The translations under genes and the position numbers were made by a program. From an uncultured Aquimarina sp. (GTDB taxonomy: Bacteria; Bacteroidota; Bacteroidia; Flavobacteriales; Flavobacteriaceae): a DNA stretch of 64,000 nucleotides. Location: contig CANLEM010000002.1 in the NCBI GenBank assembly GCA_947489685.1, positions 372,001 to 436,000 of the forward strand, read 5' to 3'. Positions 43,934-51,936 of the stretch are shown here, piece after piece (the stretch's first letter is position 1; every line of letters starts with the position of its first letter). The notes below the pieces were generated by a model. The model was not told the origin of the DNA. It searched no databases and saw only the letters and a program-made list of their open reading frames with translations.

Positions 43934-44640
43934 TCTGCAAAATTCGGAAAATCAGTGATGATACCATCAACTTTCCACGATTTTGATTGTTGCATTAAAA
44001 AAGGATCATTTACGGTCCATACAAAAACCTTGTATCCCTGATTTATAGCTACCTCAACACTCTTTTTTGTCAAAGATGATATTGGCGGATGTATCGAGAA
44101 TGCATCCAAATCCTTGGCAACAATCAAAATAGCATCTACATTTTCTTCTGTTAAAACACCTATTCTAAATTTTGGATTCGTCTTCTTAACCTCGTATAAC
44201 TGCTGGTGATCAAAACTTGAAATTATAAAATCGTGATACTCCCAACTTGTGTTTTTAATATACTCCTCTAATAAAGCCATTGTGGGTAAGGCAGTATATT
44301 TTCCCTTTAGCTCAACATTTAATGCACACTTAGCATCTATATGTCTTAAAACCTGATCAAGAGTAGGAATTAAAAACCCCTCTTTTGTAGTAAACTGTTT
44401 TAATTCTGATAATGTATAATCAGACACTGCACCCTTACCGTTGGTGGTTCGATCCAAAGTTTTATCATGGATTACAATCAGTTCTCCAGATTTGCAACAA
44501 TGAACATCTATTTCTATCCCATCAACTCCATGCCTCAAAGCTTCTGATATAGAAGCTATAGTATTTTCTGCTATCAACCCAGCTGCTCCTCGGTGTCCAA
44601 ATATTTTCATCGGTTTAAATTTTTTCAATGTGTTCTGCAT
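43930..44640 (-). CDS. Glycerophosphodiester phosphodiesterase
   Basis: About 236 residues from the Met at 44640 (MQNTLKKFKPMKIFGHRG); starts at 44646 or 44610 are also possible, while the open frame back to 44799 is not protein-like. GDPD motifs: GHRGAAGLIAENTIASI, GVDGIEIDVHCCKSGELIVIHDKTLDRTTNGKG, VELKGKY, FIISSFDHQQL and VFVWTVNDPFLMQQ, IDGIITDFP. It splits glycerophosphodiesters to glycerol-3-phosphate and alcohol. No signal peptide, so cytoplasmic. Ends overlap the downstream flavoprotein gene. Confidence 0.92.
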   Translation of the reverse strand: MQNTLKKFKPMKIFGHRGAAGLIAENTIASISEALRHGVDGIEIDVHCCKSGELIVIHDKTLDRTTNGKGAVSDYTLSELKQFTTKEGFLIPTLDQVLRHIDAKCALNVELKGKYTALPTMALLEEYIKNTSWEYHDFIISSFDHQQLYEVKKTNPKFRIGVLTEENVDAILIVAKDLDAFSIHPPISSLTKKSVEVAINQGYKVFVWTVNDPFLMQQSKSWKVDGIITDFPNFAE

Positions 44641-44932
44641 TGTCATAAAATTTATTTCAAAAAATAATCTGAGTTTCAAAAAATGAAACTCACTCACCCT
44701 ATTATTGCATTGTAGATAATAACTGGGGTTTATGGAAACGGCATTAATTGTCACAAAACAGTTTGTTGTTCTACGGGAATCACTAAACCTTAAATCCAAG
44801 CTGGGTAGGACGAGACATTGGATTTATGGCAGTACAGTTGCCCATAATTTTTTCGGCAATTAGCTGATTTTTTGCAATTCCCTAAATTCTCCTATACCTA
44901 GGTGTAGGAGAATTTTAATATCAAATTGCCTT
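44641..44932. other. Intergenic region with a terminator-like palindrome (44884-44915)
   Basis: AAATTCTCCTA (44884-44894) and TAGGAGAATTT (44905-44915) flank a centre that is itself nearly palindromic (ACCTAGGT). The hairpin probably ends the acyl-CoA dehydrogenase transcript, 18 bases after its stop on the reverse strand. The rest shows no gene. Confidence 0.65.
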
Positions 44933-46111
44933 TTATTTAAATGCTGGGAAACCTGTTATATCCATTCCGGTAATAAGTAAATGAATATCATGTGTTCCTT
45001 CATATGTAATGACACTTTCCAGATTCATCATATGTCTCATAATACTATATTCTCCTGTAATCCCCATACCACCAAGAACTTGCCTTGCTTCTCTAGCGAT
45101 TTTTATAGCCATATCTACATTGTTTCGCTTTGCCATCGAGATTTGAGCTGAAGTAGCTTTGCCTTCGTTTCGTAATACTCCTAATCGCCAAGCCATCAAT
45201 TGCGCCTTGGTAATTTCGGTAATCATTTCTGCCAATTTCTTCTGTTGCAATTGAGTAGCGGCTATAGGTTTATCAAACTGAATTCGTTCTTTGGCATACC
45301 TAAGAGCAGTATCATAACAATCCATTGCCGCGCCTATTGCGCCCCAGGCTATTCCATAACGGGCAGAATCCAAACAACCCAAAGGTGCGCCTAATCCACT
45401 TTTATTGGGTAATAAATTTTCTTTAGGCACTTTTACATTATCAAAAATTAACTCACCAGTAGCCGATGCACGAAGAGACCATTTATTATGTGTTTCGGGA
45501 GTAGAAAAACCTTCCATACCACGCTCTACAACTAACCCATGGATTCTTCCGTTCTCATCTTTTGCCCAAACCACTGCAATATCAGCAAAAGGTGCATTAG
45601 AAATCCAAAGTTTGGCACCATTAAGCAAGTAATGATCTCCTTTATCTTTAAAATTAGTGGTCATCCCTCCAGGGTTTGACCCATGATCAGGCTCTGTAAG
45701 ACCAAAACAACCCATAAATTCTCCTGAAGCTAATTTGGGAAGGTATTTTTTTCGCTGTTCTTCGTTACCGTATTTCCAAATAGGATACATTACTAGTGAC
45801 GATTGTACAGACGAAGTTGACCGAACACCAGAATCTCCTCTTTCGATCTCTTGCATAATCAAACCGTAACTAATCTGGTCTAATCCAGCACCTCCATACT
45901 CCTCGGGGATATAAGGTCCAAAAGCTCCTATTTCTGCAAGGCCTTTGATAATTTGATTAGGAAATTCTGCACGTTGGGCATACTCCTCGATAATAGGAGA
46001 AACTTCTCGTTTAACCCAGCTACGGGCCGCATCTCGTACCAATTTATGCTCATCGCTAAGCAATTCATCAATATTATAATAATCGGGAGCTTCAAAAAGA
46101 TCAGGTTTCAT
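44933..46111 (-). CDS. Acyl-CoA dehydrogenase, glutaryl-CoA dehydrogenase-like
   Basis: 392 residues from the Met at 46111 (MKPDLFEAPDYYNIDELLSDEH); an upstream ATG would add 11 residues. Motifs: GPYIPEEYGGAGLDQISYGLIMQEIERGDSGVRS, GCFGLTEPDHGSNPGGM, GAKLWISNAPFADIAVVWAKDENGRIHGLVVE, KPIAATQLQQKKLAEM and the catalytic Glu in HMMNLESVITYEGTHDIHLLITGMDITG. The sequence type is that of glutaryl-CoA dehydrogenase (lysine/tryptophan breakdown), FAD-dependent, cytoplasmic. It stands alone. Confidence 0.92.
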   Translation of the reverse strand: MKPDLFEAPDYYNIDELLSDEHKLVRDAARSWVKREVSPIIEEYAQRAEFPNQIIKGLAEIGAFGPYIPEEYGGAGLDQISYGLIMQEIERGDSGVRSTSSVQSSLVMYPIWKYGNEEQRKKYLPKLASGEFMGCFGLTEPDHGSNPGGMTTNFKDKGDHYLLNGAKLWISNAPFADIAVVWAKDENGRIHGLVVERGMEGFSTPETHNKWSLRASATGELIFDNVKVPKENLLPNKSGLGAPLGCLDSARYGIAWGAIGAAMDCYDTALRYAKERIQFDKPIAATQLQQKKLAEMITEITKAQLMAWRLGVLRNEGKATSAQISMAKRNNVDMAIKIAREARQVLGGMGITGEYSIMRHMMNLESVITYEGTHDIHLLITGMDITGFPAFK

Positions 46112-46490
46112 ATGTATTTTTAAAGTATTTTCAATTTTATTCAAGCAAAACGCTAAACAAATGTAATTAATGAAAAAGGAGCAGGCAATTTTTTTGACAT
46201 TTTTAAAAATATCATTTTAAAACCGAGAATTGTTTAATCATGATTAACACCATTAGAAAGCATTTTTTAATTGTATTTTTTATAAGAACTTGTGTACAAA
46301 TTCCGCAGTATACATTTCATTTCTACACAAATAAGAATTCTTTAACACAATAGGTCTTAAAAACGAAAACACTCATAACTTATTGCAAAACAGTTAATTA
46401 TATTCCAGAAAGCATGATTATTATATCTATGGCATAATTATTCTAATGGTATATGTGTAATAAATTTTAAAACCTTTAAAGAAATAAAAA
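46112..46490. other. Divergent intergenic region
   Basis: About 380 bases between divergent genes, very AT-rich. No convincing TAnnTTTG box, hairpin or small gene is visible to me. Confidence 0.4.
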
Positions 46491-46805
46491 ATGAAAAAAT
46501 TATTTGTATTGCCAGTATTAGCATTTGGATTATTAATAGGAACACAAGGTATCACCGCGCAAGAAATAGCTTCTAATGATAATACAGAAGTAGCTACCAC
46601 GGTCCAGGATAAATATATAGATCTAGCTGTAGAGAATTTGCCCCAAAAAGTTCTTGATGCTGTTGCAAAAGATTATGCAGGAGCTACAATCGAAAGCGCA
46701 GGAGCCAAAGAGGATGCATCAGAATTCAAATTAGTTTTGAAACAAGGAGAAAAAGAAATGGAAGTTTTTTGTGATGCAGATGGAAATTGGATAACTAAAG
46801 ACTAA
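46491..46805 (+). CDS. Small exported PepSY-like protein
   Basis: 104 residues with signal peptide MKKLFVLPVLAFGLLIGTQGITA. The mature domain (LPQKVLDAVAKDYAGATIESAGAKEDASEFKLVLKQGEKEMEVFCDADGNWIT) matches the pattern of PepSY-like (DUF2874) periplasmic domains, which often occur as single or paired copies in Bacteroidetes. A hairpin terminator follows. Role unknown. Confidence 0.82.
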   Translation: MKKLFVLPVLAFGLLIGTQGITAQEIASNDNTEVATTVQDKYIDLAVENLPQKVLDAVAKDYAGATIESAGAKEDASEFKLVLKQGEKEMEVFCDADGNWITKD

Positions 46806-46869
46806 TCAAAATAAAAGCTTTAATTGATAAAACATTATGAATTAAGCTTTGTAGAGTGATTGAATTTTG

Positions 46870-46899
46870 AAAAGGAAGGTTGTGTACAATCTTCCTTTT
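46870..46899. terminator. Terminator between converging genes
   Basis: AAAAGGAAGGTTGT (46870-46883) and ACAATCTTCCTTTT (46886-46899) form a 14-bp stem with one G-T pair and a very short loop. It separates the PepSY-like gene from the converging rpsP operon. Confidence 0.78.
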
Positions 46900-46921
46900 C
46901 TGCATTGTACAGTATCTGGGA

Positions 46922-47638
46922 TTACATTTTTAGATAAAAATCCTTGGTCAGGTTAATATACGCGTCGGTATACTGATGTCGTGATTTTTCTATGATAAGT
47001 TCATCAATTTCAGTATCTATTTTTTCAAAACCGAACAACAACATTGACCTTTTAATATCGGATGTTTTGGCACCTCTTACTCTTGTTATTTTTTGAGGAT
47101 ACAACTTTATTTGTTCTCCTATATCAATAACTTTTTTCTCCTCTTTATAAGGCAAAATAATTGCCAATTGCCCATCTTTGGTTAACAATTTGGTTGATCC
47201 AATCATTATATGCTCTAAAGGAAGTGCATCCTGAAATCTTGCTAAATCTCGTTGTGTATTGTCTGTCTTATAATCTTCTGTATAAAAAGGCGGGTTGCTA
47301 ATTAACAAATCATATTGATCATCAATCTCAGTTACAAATTCTTGAAAAGAGGCATGATAGCAAAATAATCTATCTCCCCAGGGTGAGGCTTCGAAATTCT
47401 CAACAGATTGTTCGTATGCTTCTGTATCAATTTCGATAGCATCAATTATTTCTGCCTGAGATCGCTGAGCAGCCATTAAAGCAATTACTCCAGTACCCGT
47501 TCCTATATCTAAAATTGAATTTACCGTTTCTCTAATTGGAGTCCAAGCACCCAAAAGCACACCATCTGTGCCTATTTTCATAGCACATCGGTCCTGAAGA
47601 ACAGTAAATTGCTTAAAATCGAATGGTTTTTCAGACAT
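46922..47638 (-). CDS. tRNA1(Val) adenine-N6 methyltransferase-like protein (TrmN6/YfiC type)
   Basis: 238 residues. FKQFTVLQDRCAMKIGTDGVLLGAW is the family start motif, then SILDIGTGTGVIALMAAQRS (SAM loop), EIDTEAYEQSVENFEASPW and LLISNPPFYTED (NPPF catalytic motif of N6-adenine methyltransferases). It would modify A37 of tRNA-Val. It is last in the operon rpsP-rimM, 5 bases after rimM. Confidence 0.92.
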   Translation of the reverse strand: MSEKPFDFKQFTVLQDRCAMKIGTDGVLLGAWTPIRETVNSILDIGTGTGVIALMAAQRSQAEIIDAIEIDTEAYEQSVENFEASPWGDRLFCYHASFQEFVTEIDDQYDLLISNPPFYTEDYKTDNTQRDLARFQDALPLEHIMIGSTKLLTKDGQLAIILPYKEEKKVIDIGEQIKLYPQKITRVRGAKTSDIKRSMLLFGFEKIDTEIDELIIEKSRHQYTDAYINLTKDFYLKM

Positions 47639-47643
47639 TATGT

Positions 47644-48174
47644 TTAGAGATAAAGATCTATGAGTCCCTCTGGTGTAGTAACATGTACTGTTTTAGAACC
47701 CCTATCTATCCTTTCTATAAATTCATCGTTCATTGGGATAAGAATCTCAATACCTTTACGATCAATCTCAAACAATGCTTGAGCTGTTGAGTCATTAATG
47801 GATTTGATCACACCTACTTCTCCAAAATTAGCATCAATTATGGTAAACCCTATAACCTCATGAAAATAAAATTGATCCCCTTCAAGTTTGGGAAGCAATG
47901 TAAGAGGAAGATATATTTTGGCTTTCATTAAATCATCGGCATCTTCTTCGGTATCGACATCCTCAAACTTTACTCTAAGTAGATCACTTTTATGAAGCGA
48001 GCTTTTTTCAATAAAAAATGGAACCAGATTGTTGTTATAATCAACAAATACTGATTCCATTTTCACATAGCTTCCGGGTTCATCGGTATCTAATTTTATC
48101 AATACCTCGCCCTTAAAACTAAATTTACTTACGATTTTACCTAGATAGAAGCATTCTTCTTTCTTCATCGTCAA
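47644..48174 (-). CDS. rimM: Ribosome maturation factor RimM
   Basis: 176 residues (a second Met two codons in is also a possible start). The N-terminal barrel has ECFYLGKIVSKFSFKGEVLIKLDTDEPGSY, and the PRC-barrel part has QFYFHEVIGFTIID, ALFEIDRKGIEILIPMNDEFIERIDRGSKTVHVTTPEGLIDLYL. RimM helps assemble the 30S head by binding S19. It follows rpsP by 8 bases, the usual gene order. Confidence 0.96.
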   Translation of the reverse strand: MTMKKEECFYLGKIVSKFSFKGEVLIKLDTDEPGSYVKMESVFVDYNNNLVPFFIEKSSLHKSDLLRVKFEDVDTEEDADDLMKAKIYLPLTLLPKLEGDQFYFHEVIGFTIIDANFGEVGVIKSINDSTAQALFEIDRKGIEILIPMNDEFIERIDRGSKTVHVTTPEGLIDLYL

Positions 48175-48182
48175 TAATGCAA

Positions 48183-48716
48183 CTATTCTTCTTCGTTGCT
48201 TGCTTCTGTAGTAGCTTCAGTTTCCTGAGCTTCTTCAGCCACTTCTTCTGCATTTGCTTCAGCCTCTGCTTGTGCAGCTTCAGCTTCGCGCTTTGCATTT
48301 ACTTCTTTCTCAGCTTCCAGAGCTTTTGCTTTTGCAGCTGCATCAGCTTTAGCAATAGCATCTTTCTTTGAGTTTACAGTTCCTTCTTTTTCTGATACCC
48401 ATGCTTGAAATTTTTCTTCAGCTTGCTCCTCAGTCAAAGCTCCTTTTCTTACTCCACCTGCCAGGTGATTTTTAAGTAAAGCTCCTGTATACGATAAAAT
48501 AGCTCTTGCAGTATCGGTAGGTTGCGCACCGTTTTGTAACCACTTTACTGCACCATCAACATCAAGGTCAATATTTGCAGGGTTTACATTTGGATTGTAA
48601 GTACCTAACTTTTCAAGAAATCTACCATCTCTTTTTGATCTAGCATCTGCAGCTACGATCCAGTAAAAAGGTTTTCCTTTTTTACCATGTCTCTGTAATC
48701 TGATTTTAACAGGCAT
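48183..48716 (-). CDS. rpsP: 30S ribosomal protein S16 with long acidic tail
   Basis: 177 residues, about twice the usual S16 length. The conserved domain is residues 1-80 ([63 protein letters not shown]). After about residue 110 an Ala/Glu/Lys-rich tail, probably helical, runs to [11 protein letters not shown]; such tails are common in Bacteroidetes S16. First gene of the rpsP-rimM-methyltransferase operon. Confidence 0.97.
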   Translation of the reverse strand: MPVKIRLQRHGKKGKPFYWIVAADARSKRDGRFLEKLGTYNPNVNPANIDLDVDGAVKWLQNGAQPTDTARAILSYTGALLKNHLAGGVRKGALTEEQAEEKFQAWVSEKEGTVNSKKDAIAKADAAAKAKALEAEKEVNAKREAEAAQAEAEANAEEVAEEAQETEATTEASNEEE

Positions 48717-48761
48717 ATAAATTAATTTTTGGGTACACGACCCGGTTTATAATTGAGGGCG

Positions 48762-48769
48762 CAAATGTA
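48762..48769 (-). promoter_or_regulatory. rpsP: -7 box of the rpsP operon (TACATTTG)
   Basis: On the reverse strand TACATTTG matches the Bacteroidetes -7 consensus TAnnTTTG, 45 bases upstream of the S16 start. A TTTG lies 24 bases further upstream, longer than the ideal 19. Confidence 0.55.
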
Positions 48770-49062
48770 GTTATTTTTAATTTAAAAAAATTACAAATTT
48801 GAAAGTTTATATGCTTTAAACGAATACTTTATACTTCTTTAGGGTATTCTTAAGAATTCTTATCTCTAATTTTGTAAGGCAAAATTCGTATAAATTAAAT
48901 ACAAATTGTTGAAAAAGCATGTTTTTTGTGTATTTCATCGATATTATATGCTTTTTTTCGATAAAAAAATTGTTTTGTTCGAATTTTCATCATATGTTTG
49001 TAGGGTAAACATTTTTACTGTGTGTAAAAAACATAGTCAAATATTGCAAAAGCCCCAAGCCT
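48770..49062. other. Divergent intergenic region with -7 box for the 49 kb lipoprotein gene
   Basis: TATGTTTG at 48993-49000 is a good plus-strand -7 box with TTG about 20 bases upstream. The motif TTTCATCGATATT (48933-48945) followed by ATATG repeats one found at 30087. No gene is seen. Confidence 0.45.
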
Positions 49063-49905
49063 ATGATTAGAATAACTACTATATTTTTAGCAGTTTTCTG
49101 CCTTATTATTACTTCTTGTTCTACCGATATCGAAATCAACGACCCTGCTTTGCAGGCAAAAGTTGAAGGAGAAACGTTTAGATCTACAATTAAAAAAGCG
49201 GTTATTTATGATGACGGAACATTAGTCATTTCAGGAAGTGAGGGAGAAAAATCCATTAGTTTTACGACTTCATCTACTAAACTTGGAACTTACAAGATTA
49301 AACAACAAACGTTAAGTAAAGTAAGTTTCTTAAACAGTCAGAAAAAGTTTACTTCAAAAGATGGAGAAACTCAAGGAGAAGTTATTATTACTGAAATATT
49401 CAACAATGAAATATCTGGTAAATTTTTCTTTAAAGGACTTACTGATAATGACGGTAATATTGTAGATTTTAACCATGGTTGGTTTTACAGATTACCAATC
49501 GAAAGTGGTTCTATTCAAGAAGAAGAAGAAATTGACCCGATCAATCCATGTCTTTTAAATGCATCATTAACAGCACTTGTTGATGGCACAGAAATGATTA
49601 CAGATAGTCATGATGCTAACCTTTTTGGAGTAAAAGATGCATCTATCCTAATTAAAGCTACAAATGGGTCTGGAGAAATAGCAATAGTATTTCCTTCAGG
49701 AATAACCCCAGGAAGCTACGCCCTTTCAGGATCAGGTGATTATAGTGCAACATATACGTCGGGTACCGACAAATCCTCTGCACTATCAGGAACATTAATA
49801 ATATCAGAACATAATATCGATACACAGTGTATTAGCGGAAGTTTCGAATTTGAAACCAGAAGCGGTATTCAAGTATCAGAAGGTTTCTTTGATTTTGGTT
49901 ACTAA
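49063..49905 (+). CDS. Lipoprotein with two related beta-rich halves (DUF6252-like)
   Basis: 280 residues. Lipoprotein signal MIRITTIFLAVFCLIITSC (lipid Cys C19). Two halves look alike: LQAKVEGETFRSTIKKAVIYDDGTLVISGSEGEKSISFTT and LTALVDGTEMITDSHDANLFGVKDASILIKATNGSGEIAIVF, each followed by a GTYKI or GSYALSG strand and a closing GxFxF strand. The label DUF6252 is from memory of similar flavobacterial lipoproteins. Single-gene transcript with promoter box and perfect terminator. Role unknown. Confidence 0.8.
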   Translation: MIRITTIFLAVFCLIITSCSTDIEINDPALQAKVEGETFRSTIKKAVIYDDGTLVISGSEGEKSISFTTSSTKLGTYKIKQQTLSKVSFLNSQKKFTSKDGETQGEVIITEIFNNEISGKFFFKGLTDNDGNIVDFNHGWFYRLPIESGSIQEEEEIDPINPCLLNASLTALVDGTEMITDSHDANLFGVKDASILIKATNGSGEIAIVFPSGITPGSYALSGSGDYSATYTSGTDKSSALSGTLIISEHNIDTQCISGSFEFETRSGIQVSEGFFDFGY

Positions 49906-49926
49906 ACACCAACTCAACTTGACGCC

Positions 49927-49967
49927 GAAAAGCACTCATTATTAATAATGAGTGCTTTTCTTTTTTT
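49927..49967 (+). terminator. Terminator with a perfect 34-bp palindrome
   Basis: GAAAAGCACTCATTATT (49927-49943) is exactly complementary to the next 17 bases (49944-49960), followed by TTTTTTT. It lies 21 bases after the lipoprotein stop. Confidence 0.88.
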
Positions 49968-50065
49968 GGTCATTAGAGAATTTTCGAACATATCTAAATT
50001 GACATACCATACCACAAAAGTTTAATTTACACCTTCAAATTTACTCAAAACGAAACGATCCAAAA

Positions 50066-50315
50066 GTGTTAGATATCTAACATTTATGGGCCTTAACAGT
50101 TTTTTCAAGGTGTTATCTCTTTGTTAATTAATTGCTAATAATTACATAAAATTACCAATATTCTGCAAAGCCTTTTTTTCTTCATTTTTACCTTAAACCC
50201 CTCTAAAACAGTATATTTTTTAGTTATCGCAAAAAAAATATCTATAAATTTTTTTTATTCTAACTGTTTTCATCTTGTAAGAACAAAATATTCTGTCGTC
50301 TCAACTTATATCAAA
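50066..50315. promoter_or_regulatory. Upstream region shared with the paralogous gene at 56.8 kb
   Basis: TGTTAGATATCTAACA (50067-50082) is a perfect palindrome 317 bases before the start codon; CGTCTCAACTTATATCAAA (50297-50315) lies 84 bases before it. Both recur upstream of the paralogue: the palindrome as GTGTTAGTTATCTAACAC at 56472-56489 and the 19-mer identically at 56690-56708. ATTGGCC occurs near the start in both. A common regulator and leader are inferred. Confidence 0.6.
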
Positions 50316-50398
50316 ATATAACATCTGTTTTTTTGATTTACAGAAACAATTGGCCAACTGTTTTTCTATAAAAAGTATAAACATTTAAAAAACACAAA

Positions 50399-51706
50399 AT
50401 GAAAAATTTAAGAACCATATTTTTAAGCCTAGTAGCATGCTCAGCATTTATTGCTTGTAGCGATGATGATGACTCTCCAGGGGTTGATCTTCCAGCCCCA
50501 TCAGAAGCAAGCTTATTATTAGAAAGTATTCGTCAAGATGGTGGAACTCCATATAATGCAGATAGTCCTGCACTTACATTTACTGCAGATCAAAATGTCT
50601 TTTTGCCAAGTGTACTGGGTATTGATTACCGAATTGACAGATCTGTTGTTCCGGCAGGACCTACAGCAAGGTTTCCTATGTTCCAGGGTTGGGAAACTAC
50701 AACCAATGGCCCTCGAGAATTATATTATGTAATCACTGAAGCTTCTGACAGTGATTTGGCTAGAGATTTGGGGGTTATTTTTTCTCCTAGAATGGCTGAA
50801 TCAATAGGATCTGGCGGAGAACAAAATGCAACATGGACCGATGACGGAAGACTTGTTTTTGAAGGATCGGTTGATTTTTCTCCGAAAAGATCTTTGATAG
50901 CAGGTGGTGCATCTGATGATGGAATTCTATTTGGTTTTCCTCCTGCAGAAGTAAACCCTGGAGCTATTGCCGATGCTCGTTGGTCTTCATATGTAGTATT
51001 GCCTAGTGGAGCTGTAATTAATGCTCAACCCGTAGCCAACAGTACAGGTATTCACGATAGAATTCCACATCCAGATGGTAATGGCCCAGATCAAGAAGAC
51101 GATTTAAACAATCCTAACTTTGCACCAGATCAAGCCGCTGTAGTTATGCAATTATTAGACGGGTGGCAAGATGGTAGACCGTATTATTTCCATATCGTAA
51201 CCGATACTTCAGATCCAGGTCCTGCAACTATAGAATTGGGTGTTTTTGCACCAAGATTAGCAAACCTACCTACATTTGGATTATTTCCAGGAGGCTCTAT
51301 GTTACCTTTTAGCCCAACGGCAAACGGAAGAACGACAGATACAGATGGAAATGGAGTACAAGGCCTTAACTCAGCATCATTGAGTGATCGACAAGTACAA
51401 GATCCAACAAACACATTCCCTATTGATCCTAGAGACGAAAGATATGCTCCAATGTGGGATGCCCATATTACAGAATTCACTATTCCAGAATCTGAGCGCC
51501 CAATTTTAAGAAGTTTTGATCAAATAAATGAGCTTCTGGCGGATGGAACTTTAATTCCATTTAGAGGAAATGCAAACCCAAGCCCATTAGCAAACTCGCT
51601 TTCAGATTTGTTAACTGCCACAGGTGCAATTATCAATTGCCCAGTAATCACACAGCCTGCAGGAAATGTAATTGGCACACAAATTGGAAACCCTCGTAAC
51701 AATTAA
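50399..51706 (+). CDS. Secreted lipoprotein of unknown family, paralogue A
   Basis: 435 residues. Lipoprotein signal MKNLRTIFLSLVACSAFIAC (lipid Cys C20) with an Asp-rich stretch after it. I do not recognise the domain. Conserved blocks shared with paralogue B (56796-58172): VFLPSVLGID, RIDRSVVPAGPTARFPMFQG, GVIFSPRMA, SIGSGGEQN, FEGSVDFSPKRSL, LDGWQDGRPYYFHIVTDTSD, PGPATIELGVFAPRLANLPT, SMLPFSPTANGRTTDTDG, PTNTFPIDPRD and RYAPMWDAH. About four in five residues of the core agree by eye. Likely outer-membrane anchored, possibly metal- or ligand-binding given the many Asp and His; not proven. Confidence 0.85.
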   Translation: MKNLRTIFLSLVACSAFIACSDDDDSPGVDLPAPSEASLLLESIRQDGGTPYNADSPALTFTADQNVFLPSVLGIDYRIDRSVVPAGPTARFPMFQGWETTTNGPRELYYVITEASDSDLARDLGVIFSPRMAESIGSGGEQNATWTDDGRLVFEGSVDFSPKRSLIAGGASDDGILFGFPPAEVNPGAIADARWSSYVVLPSGAVINAQPVANSTGIHDRIPHPDGNGPDQEDDLNNPNFAPDQAAVVMQLLDGWQDGRPYYFHIVTDTSDPGPATIELGVFAPRLANLPTFGLFPGGSMLPFSPTANGRTTDTDGNGVQGLNSASLSDRQVQDPTNTFPIDPRDERYAPMWDAHITEFTIPESERPILRSFDQINELLADGTLIPFRGNANPSPLANSLSDLLTATGAIINCPVITQPAGNVIGTQIGNPRNN

Positions 51707-51740
51707 AAAAGTAAATTAAGATATCATTTTTGAGTACCCA

Positions 51741-51778
51741 AAAAAACCTTAGTAACTCTATGTTCCTGAGGTTTTTTT
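51741..51778 (+). terminator. Terminator after lipoprotein paralogue A
   Basis: AAAAAACCTTAG (51741-51752) pairs with CTGAGGTTTTTT (51765-51776), one G-T wobble, 12-base loop, ending in a T-run. Confidence 0.78.
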
Positions 51779-51885
51779 GATTAATTCATCCATTTTGAAC
51801 GTAAAAAACAATCTTAAGAAAACACTATAATCAGGTCGTTAATAATTCGGGATAACTTTTCAAAAATGAAACCTATGATTTTACG

Positions 51886-51893
51886 TATTTTTG
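51886..51893 (+). promoter_or_regulatory. dnaE: -7 box of dnaE (TATTTTTG)
   Basis: Matches TAnnTTTG 43 bases upstream of the dnaE start codon. No TTTG is found exactly 19 bases upstream, so only the -7 element is supported. Confidence 0.5.
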
Positions 51894-51936
51894 AAAGTCT
51901 ATAGTAAGGGTTTAATTTTCTCGAAACATATCTTTT

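Noticed and set aside
44641..44799. N-terminal extension of the glycerophosphodiester phosphodiesterase
   Set aside because: The extra residues are not protein-like and precede the conserved GHRGAAG start by too far; the Met at 44640 fits the family.
48183..48716. Fusion or frameshift in S16
   Set aside because: The long Ala/Glu tail is in frame and is a usual feature of Bacteroidetes S16 proteins.
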